Source: Caulobacteraceae bacterium UBA3198 (GTDB taxonomy: Bacteria; Pseudomonadota; Alphaproteobacteria; Caulobacterales; Caulobacteraceae). Taken from it: a stretch of DNA of 64,000 bases. The first letter of the stretch is position 1. Every line of letters begins with the position of its first letter. The notes below the pieces were generated by a model. The model was not told the origin of the DNA. It ran no database searches and saw nothing but the letters and a program-made list of their open reading frames with translations. The stretch is taken from assembly GCA_002363865.1 (NCBI GenBank), contig DEWY01000013.1, forward strand, positions 248,001 through 312,000. The letters run 5' to 3'. A program made the translations under genes and the position numbers. Shown here piece after piece: positions 1 to 8,007 of the stretch.

Positions 1-768
1 GATCTGCTCCTTCATCAGGGCGCCCTCATTGGCCTGGGCCAGCTCCTGGCGTGTCCAGGCGCGGTAACGGCCATCGGCCACGGCGTTAAGATCGTCGCGC
101 ACCTGGACCGCGCGGGTCGGATCCTTGATCTGGACCATCAGCGGGCCGACCTTGTCGCCGTCATCGGCCATGCCCAGCAGGCGCAGGGTGTCACGAGACA
201 CCACCACCGAGGGCTGGTTGATCGAGGGGTAGCCGTCGAGAAAGGCGCGGACGGTGACCGTCTTGCCGTTGATGGTCGCCTTGTCGTTAAGGGACACGCC
301 CATGCGCGCCTGGCTGCTGCGGTCGATCACCGCCGCATAGGGCTCCAGGAGGGCGATGCGGACCTCCTCGGGATAGTCCACCGGAAGGGTCACCGCGCCG
401 TGCACCGGATCGACGACATCAACCTGGATGAACTGCGTCACCTGCTTTTCCCCGGCTTCGGGGGTGTTCATCCAACGGCCGCCGGCGCCGTCCAGGGCGG
501 CCACGGAGATCACCTCTGGATGCAGGTACATCTGCGGCAGCAACCGCCTGGGCAGGCCGTTGGACCCGGAATTGATCAGGCTCTCGGACTTGGCCGGCAG
601 GACCATGAGCTCGGCCCGCGAGCGGTCGATGGTGGCGGTGGCCGCCTGCACGATGCCGGTGAACATGCCGACCTGGGCGAGGATCAGCAGGCCTGAAAAG
701 GCCAGGGCGATCACCGCAGCCAGATAGCGCCGCCATTCGTAGATCAGTGTGGCCAAAGCCAGTGACAT
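1..768 (-). CDS. ABC transporter permease, MacB/FtsX-like (C-terminus beyond window)
   Basis: This is the first 256 residues of a permease that runs off the left edge. It starts at ATG 768, with AGGAGG a few bases upstream. One membrane segment lies at about residues 14-36. A soluble region follows that resembles the periplasmic core of MacB/DevC-type permeases, with motifs such as VDYPEEVRIALLEPYAAVID and a later stretch on replacing bound partners. The expected three C-terminal membrane helices and an ATPase partner would lie outside the window. Such proteins act in the inner membrane in export or lipoprotein handling. The substrate cannot be told from this part. Confidence 0.75.
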   Translation of the reverse strand, partial: MSLALATLIYEWRRYLAAVIALAFSGLLILAQVGMFTGIVQAATATIDRSRAELMVLPAKSESLINSGSNGLPRRLLPQMYLHPEVISVAALDGAGGRWMNTPEAGEKQVTQFIQVDVVDPVHGAVTLPVDYPEEVRIALLEPYAAVIDRSSQARMGVSLNDKATINGKTVTVRAFLDGYPSINQPSVVVSRDTLRLLGMADDGDKVGPLMVQIKDPTRAVQVRDDLNAVADGRYRAWTRQELAQANEGALMKEQI

Positions 769-887
769 CCCCGGTCCTCCTGCCGCCAGAAGTGGCCGGA
801 GCGGGGCTGCAACCCAAGTTAATTCGAGGTAAGGCGGAGCTCACGCCGTAGCCAGCCGCCGCGCGCGCTGTTACGCCCTGTGACAGT

Positions 888-905
888 TGGGCCCTTTAGG
901 GCCCA
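888..905. promoter_or_regulatory. Perfect inverted repeat between divergent genes
   Basis: TGGGCCCT and AGGGCCCA are perfect complements separated by TT. The repeat lies 27 bases before the S46 peptidase start and 120 bases from the permease start. It could be an operator or a short hairpin in the peptidase leader. No U-tract follows it, so a terminator is unlikely. Confidence 0.45.
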
Positions 906-932
906 GACCCCATTTCTCATGAGTGTTGATCG

Positions 933-3005
933 ATGAAATCAGCCCTGCTCGCCGCCTCCGCCACGGGCGTTTTTCTGTTTGGCCTGTCGGCCGGGACGGC
1001 CCTGGCCGATGAAGGCATGTGGACCTTCGACAACTTCCCCGCCGCCAAGGTCGAGGCCGCCTATGGGGTGACGATCGATCAGCCCTGGCTCGACAAGGTC
1101 CGCGCCGCCTCGGTGCGCCTGACCAATGGCTGCTCGGCCTCGGTGGTCTCCGGCCAGGGTCTGGTGCTCACCAACCATCACTGCGTGGTCGACTGCGTCC
1201 AGGACCTGTCGAGCGCGGAAACCGACTATGTGCAGGACGGCTTCCTGACCACGGCCCGGGAACAGGAACGCAAATGCCCCGGCCAGCAGGCCGAGATCCT
1301 CACCGAGATCACTGATGTCACCGACACCATCCGCGCCGCCGGCGCGGGCCTGTCCGGCCAGGCCTTCAACCGGGCCCGGGACGCTGCGGTGGCCCGCCTC
1401 GAAGAGGAGGGCTGCATCGGCGACGACCGCTTCCGCTGCCAGGTTGTGAGCCTTTACCGGGGCGGTCAGTACAAGCTCTACAAGTATCGCCGCTACGCCG
1501 ACGTGCGCCTGGTGTTCGCGCCCGAAATCGCCACGGCCTTCTTCGGCGGCGATCCGGACAATTTCAACTTCCCCCGCTTCAACCTCGATATGGCCTTCCT
1601 GCGCCTCTACGAGGACGACAAGGTGGTGGAGACCCCGCAGCACCTCACCTGGGTGGCTCGGGCGCCGGAGGTGGGCGAGGCCACCTTCGTGTCCGGCAAT
1701 CCCGGCTCCACCGGCCGGCTGCTCACCGTGGCCCAGCTGGAGACTCAGCGGGACCTGTCCATCCCCGTCGGCCAGCTGCAGCGCTCGGAGCTGCGCGGCC
1801 GCCTGATCGCCTTTTCCGAGGTGAACGCCGAGAACAAGCGGATCGCCACCGACCCGCTGTTCGGCGTCGAGAACAGCTTCAAGGTCTTCTTCGGCCGCCA
1901 GTTCGCCCTGAACGATCCGGCCTTCATGGACGCCAAGCGGGCGGCTGAGGCCGAGCTGAAGACCAAGGTGGCCGCCGATCCGACCCTGGCTCGTGAGATC
2001 GGCGACCCCTGGAGCGAGATCGAGGCCGCCCAGGACGCCTATGCCGAGCACTATCTGCCCTACCGCCAGATCGAGGCGGCCGCCGGCGGCGGGTCGAACC
2101 TGTTCAGCTACGCCCGAACCCTGGTGCGGGCGGCCCATGAACGGGCCAAGCCCAGCACCGAGCGTCTGCCGGAATATTCCGAGGCCCGGCTCTCGCTGCT
2201 GGAGAAGCGCCTGCTGGACGCCCGTCCGGTGGATAAGGACCTGGAGGCCCTCTACCTCCGCTTCTGGCTGTCCAAGACCCGCGAGTACCTGACCACCGAC
2301 CATCCGGCGGTGCAGCAGCTGCTCGGCAAGCAGAGCCCCGAAGGCCTGGCGCAGGCCCTGACAGCCTCGCGCCTTGATGATCCAACCGTCCGGAAGGCTC
2401 TATGGGAAGGCGGCCTGGCCGCGGTCCAGGCCTCCGATGACCCGATGATCCAGCTGGCCCTGGGGATGGATCCCCTGGCCCGTGAGGTTCGCGAGGCCTG
2501 GGAGACCGAGGTCGAGGCGCCCACCGCCCGCGCAGCCGAGCGCGTGGCCGCCGCGCGCTTCGCCGCCTATGGAGACGCGGTCTATCCGGACGCCACCTTC
2601 ACCCTGCGCCTGTCCTACGGCCAGGTGCAGGGCTGGACCCACCGGGGCCGGACCATCCCGGCGACCACCACCTTCTCAGGCCTGTACGACCGGGCCACAG
2701 GCGCCGATCCCTATGCCCTGGCGCCCCGCTGGATCGCCGCGCAGGACAAGCTGAACCCGGACACGGTCTATAACTTCGTCACCACCAACGACATCATCGG
2801 GGGCAATTCCGGCTCGCCGGTGGTCAACGCCAAGGGCGAGGTGCTGGGCGCGGCCTTTGACGGCAACATCCACTCCCTGGGCGGCGACTACGGCTATGAC
2901 GGGACGATCAACCGCACCGTCGTGGCCGCCACCTCTGCGGCCACCGAGGCCCTGGAGAAGGTCTATGGCCTGACCGGTCTGCTCGACGAGCTGATGGACC
3001 GTTAG
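933..3005 (+). CDS. S46 family dipeptidyl-peptidase (DPP7 type)
   Basis: The 690-residue secreted serine exopeptidase has a signal peptide ending near ALA-DEG (about residue 26). The chymotrypsin-like S46 motifs are present: TNHHC with the catalytic His near residue 83, and GGNSGSPVVN with Ser626. The length of about 700 residues fits the family. Shortly after the catalytic Ser the sequence reads FDGNIHSLGGDY. In the family a Gly at this position marks DPP7-type preference for hydrophobic P1 residues, whereas DPP11 has Arg. It should release dipeptides from peptides in the periplasm. It stands alone and is divergent from the upstream permease. Confidence 0.93.
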   Translation: MKSALLAASATGVFLFGLSAGTALADEGMWTFDNFPAAKVEAAYGVTIDQPWLDKVRAASVRLTNGCSASVVSGQGLVLTNHHCVVDCVQDLSSAETDYVQDGFLTTAREQERKCPGQQAEILTEITDVTDTIRAAGAGLSGQAFNRARDAAVARLEEEGCIGDDRFRCQVVSLYRGGQYKLYKYRRYADVRLVFAPEIATAFFGGDPDNFNFPRFNLDMAFLRLYEDDKVVETPQHLTWVARAPEVGEATFVSGNPGSTGRLLTVAQLETQRDLSIPVGQLQRSELRGRLIAFSEVNAENKRIATDPLFGVENSFKVFFGRQFALNDPAFMDAKRAAEAELKTKVAADPTLAREIGDPWSEIEAAQDAYAEHYLPYRQIEAAAGGGSNLFSYARTLVRAAHERAKPSTERLPEYSEARLSLLEKRLLDARPVDKDLEALYLRFWLSKTREYLTTDHPAVQQLLGKQSPEGLAQALTASRLDDPTVRKALWEGGLAAVQASDDPMIQLALGMDPLAREVREAWETEVEAPTARAAERVAAARFAAYGDAVYPDATFTLRLSYGQVQGWTHRGRTIPATTTFSGLYDRATGADPYALAPRWIAAQDKLNPDTVYNFVTTNDIIGGNSGSPVVNAKGEVLGAAFDGNIHSLGGDYGYDGTINRTVVAATSAATEALEKVYGLTGLLDELMDR

Positions 3006-3014
3006 GCACGAGGA

Positions 3015-3671
3015 TCAAACCCGCGGCGCGTCCAGGACGGGCGCGCGGCGGGCGACCTTGCGGCGGAGCAGGCGCCAGCCCACCGTGCCCGCCACCACGA
3101 CCACGGCCACGGTGATCAGGGCGAGGACCAGGGGATGGACGTGGTCCAGAACCTGGAAGCGCTCCAGGCCCTTGGCGGTCAGATAGCCAGGCGCCAGGGC
3201 GCCAAACACCCAAACGACCGCCGAGACCACATTGGCCACCTGAAAGCGGCGCACGGGCATCTGCAATGTGCCCAGGACGGCGGGGACAAAGGCCCGCAAG
3301 GGGCCGATGAAGCGGCCGACATAGACGCTGGCGACACCGAAGCGCTGACAATAGAGCCGGGTCAGGGCGAACTGCCGCCGATACCGGCGCAGCCGCCGAT
3401 GGCGCAGAATCTTCGCGCCGTAACGTCGCCCGATGAAGAACGATATGGCGTCGCCGACGATGGCCCCGATGATGCAGCCGATCAGGACGCTGACGGGATC
3501 GAGCACGCCGGTGGCCAGCAGGCCGCCGGTCAGCACCAGGAGCGGCGTCGCCGGGATCAGGGCCCCGATGATGAGCATGGACTCCATCATGATGAAGAGG
3601 CCCAACACCGCGCCCGCCCAGGCGCTGTTGTTGCGGATGAATTCCGCCACCGGTTCGAGCATCGCGTCCAT
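3015..3671 (-). CDS. DedA family membrane protein
   Basis: This is a 218-residue integral membrane protein of the DedA/SNARE-associated family. The start at ATG 3671 has GGAG eight bases upstream. An earlier in-frame start would add 20 residues of poor quality. The N-terminal amphipathic and re-entrant regions carry the family pattern (motif IGALIPATPLLVLTGG), followed by FFIGRRYGAKIL and later GRFIGPLRAFVPAVLG. The second motif contains the conserved G-R-F-x-G-x-x-R-x-x-x-P. Members are flippases for undecaprenyl phosphate or phosphatidyl lipids. Which lipid this one handles is unknown. It converges on the S46 peptidase gene, nine bases away. Confidence 0.88.
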   Translation of the reverse strand: MDAMLEPVAEFIRNNSAWAGAVLGLFIMMESMLIIGALIPATPLLVLTGGLLATGVLDPVSVLIGCIIGAIVGDAISFFIGRRYGAKILRHRRLRRYRRQFALTRLYCQRFGVASVYVGRFIGPLRAFVPAVLGTLQMPVRRFQVANVVSAVVWVFGALAPGYLTAKGLERFQVLDHVHPLVLALITVAVVVVAGTVGWRLLRRKVARRAPVLDAPRV

Positions 3672-3814
3672 GTCGGGGTCTCCATCGCCACGGCGCTGAC
3701 CTGCCCGGGCGATGTGGCATCCTAGTGGCAAAATCTGTCTGTGAGATAAAGGTCGCCGAGACTGGGAACGGAAAGCGCTGGGCGCCGTCGGACGGGGCAG
3801 GGTAGGCCCGCCCC

Positions 3815-4306
3815 TTAGGTCGGCCCGTGATCGTCAGCGTCCAGGCGGCGGTTCAGGGTCTGCAGGGCGTCGCGCAGGGCCGCCAGGTCTCCCAATTCGC
3901 CCCCAAGTCGGCAGACCAGTTGTCCAGGCACGGCGCTGGCGGGGCTCCGCAGGTCGGCGCCCTTTTCAGTGAGAGAGACGATCACCCGCCGCTCGTCACG
4001 GGGATCGCGGGCGCGGTTCACGAGGCCCAGAGTCTCCATCCGCTTGAGCAGCGGCGTGAGGGTGCCGGAGTCCAGGTCCAGCGCCTGGCCCAGGTCGCCG
4101 ACGCTGCGGGGCGCGCGCTCCCACAGGGCCAGCATGACGAGGTATTGCGGATAGGTGAGGCCGAGCGGCTCCAGTAGGGGGCGATAGAGCCGGGTCACCC
4201 GGTTGCTGGCGCCATAGAGGGCGAAGCAGAGTTGCAGGTCGAGGCGAAGGGGATCGACCCCTTCGCCTGTCGCGCTCGGTTCGGATCGGGTCTGGTCTCT
4301 GGTCAC
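3815..4306 (-). CDS. ohrR: Organic peroxide sensor OhrR (MarR family)
   Basis: This 163-residue MarR-type repressor has its GTG start overlapping the ohr stop (GTGA, 4303-4306), so the pair is translationally coupled. The reactive Cys of OhrR is visible in LDLQLCFALYGASN (Cys27). It is followed by the typical TYPQYLVMLALWE and the winged-helix segment LDSGTLTPLLKRMETLGLV with DERRV in the wing. The family's Tyr residues that hydrogen bond to the Cys are present. Oxidation of the Cys by organic peroxide releases the DNA. It likely represses ohr and itself through the operator at 4750-4769. Confidence 0.92.
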   Translation of the reverse strand: MTRDQTRSEPSATGEGVDPLRLDLQLCFALYGASNRVTRLYRPLLEPLGLTYPQYLVMLALWERAPRSVGDLGQALDLDSGTLTPLLKRMETLGLVNRARDPRDERRVIVSLTEKGADLRSPASAVPGQLVCRLGGELGDLAALRDALQTLNRRLDADDHGPT

Positions 4307-4722
4307 CGCACCGTCGTGGTCAGCTGCACGTCGATATTGCCGCGCACCGCATTGGAATAGGGGCAAACCTGGTGGGCTGTCTCCACCAGTTCGCGTGCGG
4401 CCGCCTCCTCAAGCCCTTCGATCTCGGCGGCCAGGGCCACGCCGAGGCGGAATCCGCCGCCATCCTTGGGGAAGAGTTGGACGGTGGCGGTCACCGCGGC
4501 GTCCTTCAGGCCCAGTTTCTGCTGGCGGGCGACATGGCGCACGGCGCTTTCGAAGCAGGCGGCGTAGCCGGCGGCGAACAGCTGCTCGGGATTGGCGCCG
4601 TTACCGCTGCCGCCGAGCGCCTTGGGCATGGCGAGGTCGGCCTTGAACAGGCCATCGGCGGTTTCGACGTGACCTTCGCGGCCGCCGACGGCGCGGGCGC
4701 TGGTTTCATAGAGGGGGGACAT
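4303..4722 (-). CDS. ohr: Organic hydroperoxide resistance protein Ohr
   Basis: This is a 139-residue OsmC/Ohr-fold thiol peroxidase that reduces organic hydroperoxides. The start at ATG 4722 follows AAAAGGAG. The catalytic pair is Cys56 (GYAACFESA) and Cys120 (HQVCPYSNAVRGN). The family Arg and Glu network lies in VETADGLF and the following segment. The gene is transcribed with ohrR downstream by a 4-base overlap. A longer N-terminus from an ATG at 4749 is possible but would overlap the operator region and lacks a better ribosome site. Confidence 0.95.
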   Translation of the reverse strand: MSPLYETSARAVGGREGHVETADGLFKADLAMPKALGGSGNGANPEQLFAAGYAACFESAVRHVARQQKLGLKDAAVTATVQLFPKDGGGFRLGVALAAEIEGLEEAAARELVETAHQVCPYSNAVRGNIDVQLTTTVR

Positions 4723-4749
4723 GGGGAGCTCCTTTTCAATCTCAAGCAA

Positions 4750-4769
4750 TTAGATTGTGCGCAATATAA
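4750..4769. promoter_or_regulatory. Probable OhrR operator
   Basis: An AT-rich inverted repeat, TTAgATTG-N4-CAATaTAA, has seven of eight positions matching in each arm. It stands out in GC-rich DNA. It lies 28 bases upstream of the ohr start, where a promoter would be, and its ATTG/CAAT core is like known OhrR operators. Binding by OhrR is inferred from position and form. Confidence 0.65.
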
Positions 4770-4890
4770 TATGCGTCAAGGGGAGGCGCCCGACTTTCTG
4801 TCGCCAGTCATCCCTTGCGCCAGACAAGGCCTTGCTCTTCAAGGGCATGGCGACGCCGCCGCGACTCAGACGCGGGCTTGGGGAGGCTTT

Positions 4891-6168
4891 ATGTTCAGAC
4901 TGGAAAACGCCCAGAGCCTGCTGGGTCTGGGCCTGATCCTGGTGGTCTGCTGGGCCCTGTCGGAGGATCGCTCGCGGTTTCCTTGGCGGCTCGCTCTGGG
5001 CGCGGTGGCGGTCCAGGTCATGCTGGTGCTCGGTCTCTTTGGTCTTCCCGGCGCGCGTTCGGTGGTGCGGGGGATCAACGCCGGCGTCGACGGCCTCGCC
5101 GCGGCCACGGCTCAGGGGACCCAGTTCGTGTTCGGATACATGGCCGGCGGCGCCCAGCCCTACGCGGTGACCGACGAGGGGGCGCTTTTCGTCTTCGCCT
5201 TCCAGGTCCTGCCGCTGATCCTGGTGATCTCCGCCCTGTCGGCCCTGCTCTGGCACTGGAAGATCCTGAAGTGGATCACCCAGGGCTTCGGCTTCGTGTT
5301 CCAGAAGACCATGGGCCTGGGCGGCGCCTCGGCGCTCGCCGTGGCGGTGAACATCTTCCTGGGCATGATCGAGAGCCCCATCGTCATCCGCGCCTATCTG
5401 GACAAGCTGACCCGCTCGGAGGTCTTCCTGATGATCGTGGTCGGCCTGGCCACCGTCGCCGGCTCCACCATGGTCGCCTACGCCACCATCCTGCGCGAGG
5501 TGTTGCCCAATGCGGCGGCCCACGTGCTGGTGGCCTCCATCGTCTCGGCTCCGGCCGGCGTGCTCCTGGCCCGGATCATGGTGCCGGAGAAGAAGGGGCA
5601 GGGGGGCTATTTCGCCGACTACGGCTCGTTGCTGAAATACGACTCCTCCATCGACGCCATCTCCAAGGGGACGATGGACGGTCTGACCGTGGCCCTGAAC
5701 ATCTCGGCCATCCTCATCGTCTTTGTGTCCTTCGTGGCCATCGGCAACGGCCTGCTCAGCGCCTTCCCCGACGTGCTGGGGGCGCCCCTGACCATCGAGC
5801 GGGTGCTGGGGGTGGTCTTTGCGCCGCTGGCCTGGCTGATCGGCGTGCCCTGGGCCGAAGCGCCCCAGGCGGGTTACCTGCTCGGCGTGAAGCTGATGCT
5901 GACGGAGTTCATCGCCTTCATCCAGCTGGGCGGCGTCCCGGCCGAGGCCATGACCGAGCGCACCCGCATGATCATGACCTATGCGCTCTGCGGCTTCGCC
6001 AATATCGGGTCGGTGGGGATCACGGTGACCGGTATGGGCGTGCTGATGCCAGAGCGCCGCGCCGAGATCATCGGCATGGTCTGGAAGGCCCTGCTGGCCG
6101 GCTTCCTCGCCACCTGCATGACCGCCGCCGTCGTGGGCGCCATGCCCCGGGAGCTGTTTGGCCTTTAG
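4891..6168 (+). CDS. Concentrative nucleoside transporter (NupC/CNT family)
   Basis: This 425-residue inner-membrane symporter takes up nucleosides with H+ or Na+. The ATG at 4891 follows GGGAGG. Conserved CNT features are visible: the YMAGGAQPYAVTDEG region, FAFQVLPLILVISALSALLW, the GMIESPIVIRAYL motif with its re-entrant hairpin, GLATVAGSTMVAYA, and CGFANIGSVGITVTGMG near the C-terminus. The N-terminal three helices and the C-terminal gate are both present, so it appears complete. It is divergent from ohr and has no obvious salvage partner nearby. Confidence 0.93.
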   Translation: MFRLENAQSLLGLGLILVVCWALSEDRSRFPWRLALGAVAVQVMLVLGLFGLPGARSVVRGINAGVDGLAAATAQGTQFVFGYMAGGAQPYAVTDEGALFVFAFQVLPLILVISALSALLWHWKILKWITQGFGFVFQKTMGLGGASALAVAVNIFLGMIESPIVIRAYLDKLTRSEVFLMIVVGLATVAGSTMVAYATILREVLPNAAAHVLVASIVSAPAGVLLARIMVPEKKGQGGYFADYGSLLKYDSSIDAISKGTMDGLTVALNISAILIVFVSFVAIGNGLLSAFPDVLGAPLTIERVLGVVFAPLAWLIGVPWAEAPQAGYLLGVKLMLTEFIAFIQLGGVPAEAMTERTRMIMTYALCGFANIGSVGITVTGMGVLMPERRAEIIGMVWKALLAGFLATCMTAAVVGAMPRELFGL

Positions 6169-6229
6169 GGCGCCTTGACCGCCGCGGCGTCACGGCGCCA
6201 CCTCTGGACGCAAAGCCGGAGGGACGACC

Positions 6230-6847
6230 ATGAAGATCTATGACACCCCGCGCGCGCCCAATCCGCGCCGCGTCCGCCTGTTCATGATCGAAAAGGGTAT
6301 CGAGGACGTCGAGATCGTGCCGGTCAGCCTGCTGGAGGGCGCCCACAAGCAGCCGGACTATCTGCAGAAGGCCGGCCTGGCCAATGTGCCGATGCTGGAG
6401 ATGGACGACGGCACCTGCATCACCGAGTCCCTGGCCATCTGCCGCTATCTCGAAAGCGTCTATCCCGAGCCCAGCCTTATGGGCCGTGATCCCAAGGAGA
6501 CGGCGATCATCGAGATGTGGACCCGCCGGGCCGAAATGATGGTGGCCACCCCGCTGATGATGGCCGTGCGTCATACCCACCCCGCCCTGGGCGTGCTGGA
6601 GAAGCAGAACCCGGCCGTCGGTGAGGCCAACGCCGAGAGCGGGACCCGGGCCCTGAAGATCTTCGACCGGCGCTTGGCTGAAAGTGAGTGGATCGCCGCC
6701 GACCGTCTGACCATCGCCGACATCGTCGCCTTCGCCTCCATCGACTTCGCCCGGATGATCAGGTTCCGGCCCCCTGAAGAGCTGACCCATGTGAACCGCT
6801 GGCTCGAGGCCATGAAGGGCCGCGAGTCGGTGAAGATCGCCCTGTGA
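6230..6847 (+). CDS. Glutathione S-transferase family protein
   Basis: This 205-residue cytoplasmic enzyme has an N-terminal thioredoxin-like domain (about residues 1-80: MKIYDTPRAPNPRRVRLFM, NVPMLEMDDGTCITESLAIC) and a helical C-terminal domain (about 90-200). The Pro-Ile/Val-Leu and Glu-Ser pair that bind glutathione are seen as NVPML and TESLAI. Substrate is not predictable. Its stop overlaps the next gene by GTGA, so the two are likely translated together. Confidence 0.9.
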   Translation: MKIYDTPRAPNPRRVRLFMIEKGIEDVEIVPVSLLEGAHKQPDYLQKAGLANVPMLEMDDGTCITESLAICRYLESVYPEPSLMGRDPKETAIIEMWTRRAEMMVATPLMMAVRHTHPALGVLEKQNPAVGEANAESGTRALKIFDRRLAESEWIAADRLTIADIVAFASIDFARMIRFRPPEELTHVNRWLEAMKGRESVKIAL

Positions 6848-7317
6848 GGCCGCTTCTGCTCGCCGGCCTGCTCGTCGCCCTGGCCCTCCCGGCGGCCGCT
6901 CAGGACCTGACAGTGTCCAAGGCCGACGGGACCTCAGTGACCTTGAGCGCCGATACCCTGGCCGATCTGCCGCGGGCCCAGGTGAGCGTCGAGGGCAAGG
7001 CGGGGCCTGACCTCTATGAAGGCCCGGCCCTGGCCCATGTGATGCGGGCCGCCGGCCTGCCGGTGGGCATGCGCGCCCATGGTGCGCCCATGCGGGGCTA
7101 TTTGGTGGTCCGCGGCGCAGACGGATATGCGGCGGTGCTGTCGGCGGTGGAGGCCGACAAGGACCTGCATGGGGACGGCGCCATCCTGGCCGACACGGTG
7201 AACGGCGGCCCGCTCCCGGAGCGGGAGGGGCCCCGCCGGGTGGTGGTCGGCGACGACCTCAAGTCCTGGCGCAGCGTCCGCCAGGTGGTGGCTATCGACT
7301 ACCGGCTGGCCGAATAG
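6844..7317 (+). CDS. Secreted protein with SUOX-like molybdopterin-binding fold
   Basis: This 157-residue protein has a signal peptide ending at AAA-QDL (about residue 19). The GTG start lies inside the stop of the GST gene. The remainder resembles the small oxidoreductase molybdopterin-binding (sulfite oxidase-type) fold: VTLSADTLADLPRAQVSVE, YEGPALAHVMRAAGLP, and near the end VVVGDDLKSWRSVRQVVAIDY. No molybdenum-ligating Cys is present, so it is probably a binding or structural version of the fold without the usual catalysis. A periplasmic location is inferred from the signal peptide. Confidence 0.72.
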   Translation: MRPLLLAGLLVALALPAAAQDLTVSKADGTSVTLSADTLADLPRAQVSVEGKAGPDLYEGPALAHVMRAAGLPVGMRAHGAPMRGYLVVRGADGYAAVLSAVEADKDLHGDGAILADTVNGGPLPEREGPRRVVVGDDLKSWRSVRQVVAIDYRLAE

Positions 7318-7320
7318 GGC

Positions 7321-7752
7321 TCAGGCCCGCGGATAGAGGATGATCTGGGTGCAGCGGAAGGCGGCCATCAGCTTGCCGGTCGCCGCATCCTCGACCCGGG
7401 CGTCCCACACCTGGGTGGTGCGGCCGCCATGCAGCAGGCTGGCGGTGCAGCGCACCTCGCCCTCCCGCAGGGTGCCAACGAAATTGCACTTCACCTCGGC
7501 GGTGGTGAAGCCGCTGGCCCCCTCAGGCCACGCGGTGGAGACCCCATAGGCGCAGAGGATGTCGGCGACGCTGAGCACGGCGCCGGCCAGCAGGAAGCCG
7601 GTGTGCGCCACCAGGTCTTCGCGCACCTTGAAGGTTCCGACGACCTTGCCGTCGGCGACCTCGACGATCTCCAGGCCCAGATGGCCCGGCAGCTTGCCCA
7701 GGTTGGCGTCGTTGAGCCGTTCGCGGCTGGTGGTGTTGTTGAGGCTGGCCAT
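7321..7752 (-). CDS. PaaI-like hotdog thioesterase
   Basis: This 143-residue single hotdog-domain protein has the pattern of PaaI/YbgC-type acyl-CoA thioesterases: DLVAHTGFLLAGAVLSVADI, with the central helix, then TTAEVKCNFVGTLREGEVRC and VWDARVEDAATGKLMA. It would hydrolyse acyl- or aryl-CoA thioesters in the cytoplasm. The usual acidic residue of the active helix is seen as Asp in SVAD. It converges on the SUOX-fold gene and is only weakly linked to its neighbours. Confidence 0.82.
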   Translation of the reverse strand: MASLNNTTSRERLNDANLGKLPGHLGLEIVEVADGKVVGTFKVREDLVAHTGFLLAGAVLSVADILCAYGVSTAWPEGASGFTTAEVKCNFVGTLREGEVRCTASLLHGGRTTQVWDARVEDAATGKLMAAFRCTQIILYPRA

Positions 7753-7845
7753 GCGGCGACGCTAAGACCGAAACTGGCGTTCGACCAGGACGCATTTGCG
7801 GCGCCTGGCGGCGGAACCTTTGCCCACGGCAGAGGTTTGGATGGC

Positions 7846-8007
7846 ATGTCATTGCTCATCACCATCGTCATCATCCTCGTGGTGCTCGGCCTCGCTCTCT
7901 ACGCCGTGCGCCTCCTGCCCATCCCGGGCCCCCTCAATGGGATCATCCAGGCTGTTCTGGTGGTCATCGCCCTGGTGGTGATCGCCCAGCGGGCAGGTCT
8001 GTTCTAG
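7846..8007 (+). CDS. Small two-helix membrane protein (Thivi_2564-like)
   Basis: This 53-residue protein consists of two hydrophobic segments (about residues 3-22 and 30-49) joined by a loop with LPIPGPLNG. The form resembles a family of tiny bacterial membrane proteins named Thivi_2564. The ATG at 7846 is preferred, because upstream in-frame codons give a non-membrane sequence antisense to the thioesterase. Its function is unknown. It overlaps the end of the next gene, on the other strand, by a few bases. Confidence 0.6.
   Translation: MSLLITIVIILVVLGLALYAVRLLPIPGPLNGIIQAVLVVIALVVIAQRAGLF

Noticed and set aside
939..2303. Long open frame of 454 codons on the strand opposite the S46 peptidase
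   Set aside because: It lies fully antisense to a gene with clear motifs, and its sequence has the low-complexity look (Gly, Leu, His, Gln) of a GC-biased shadow.
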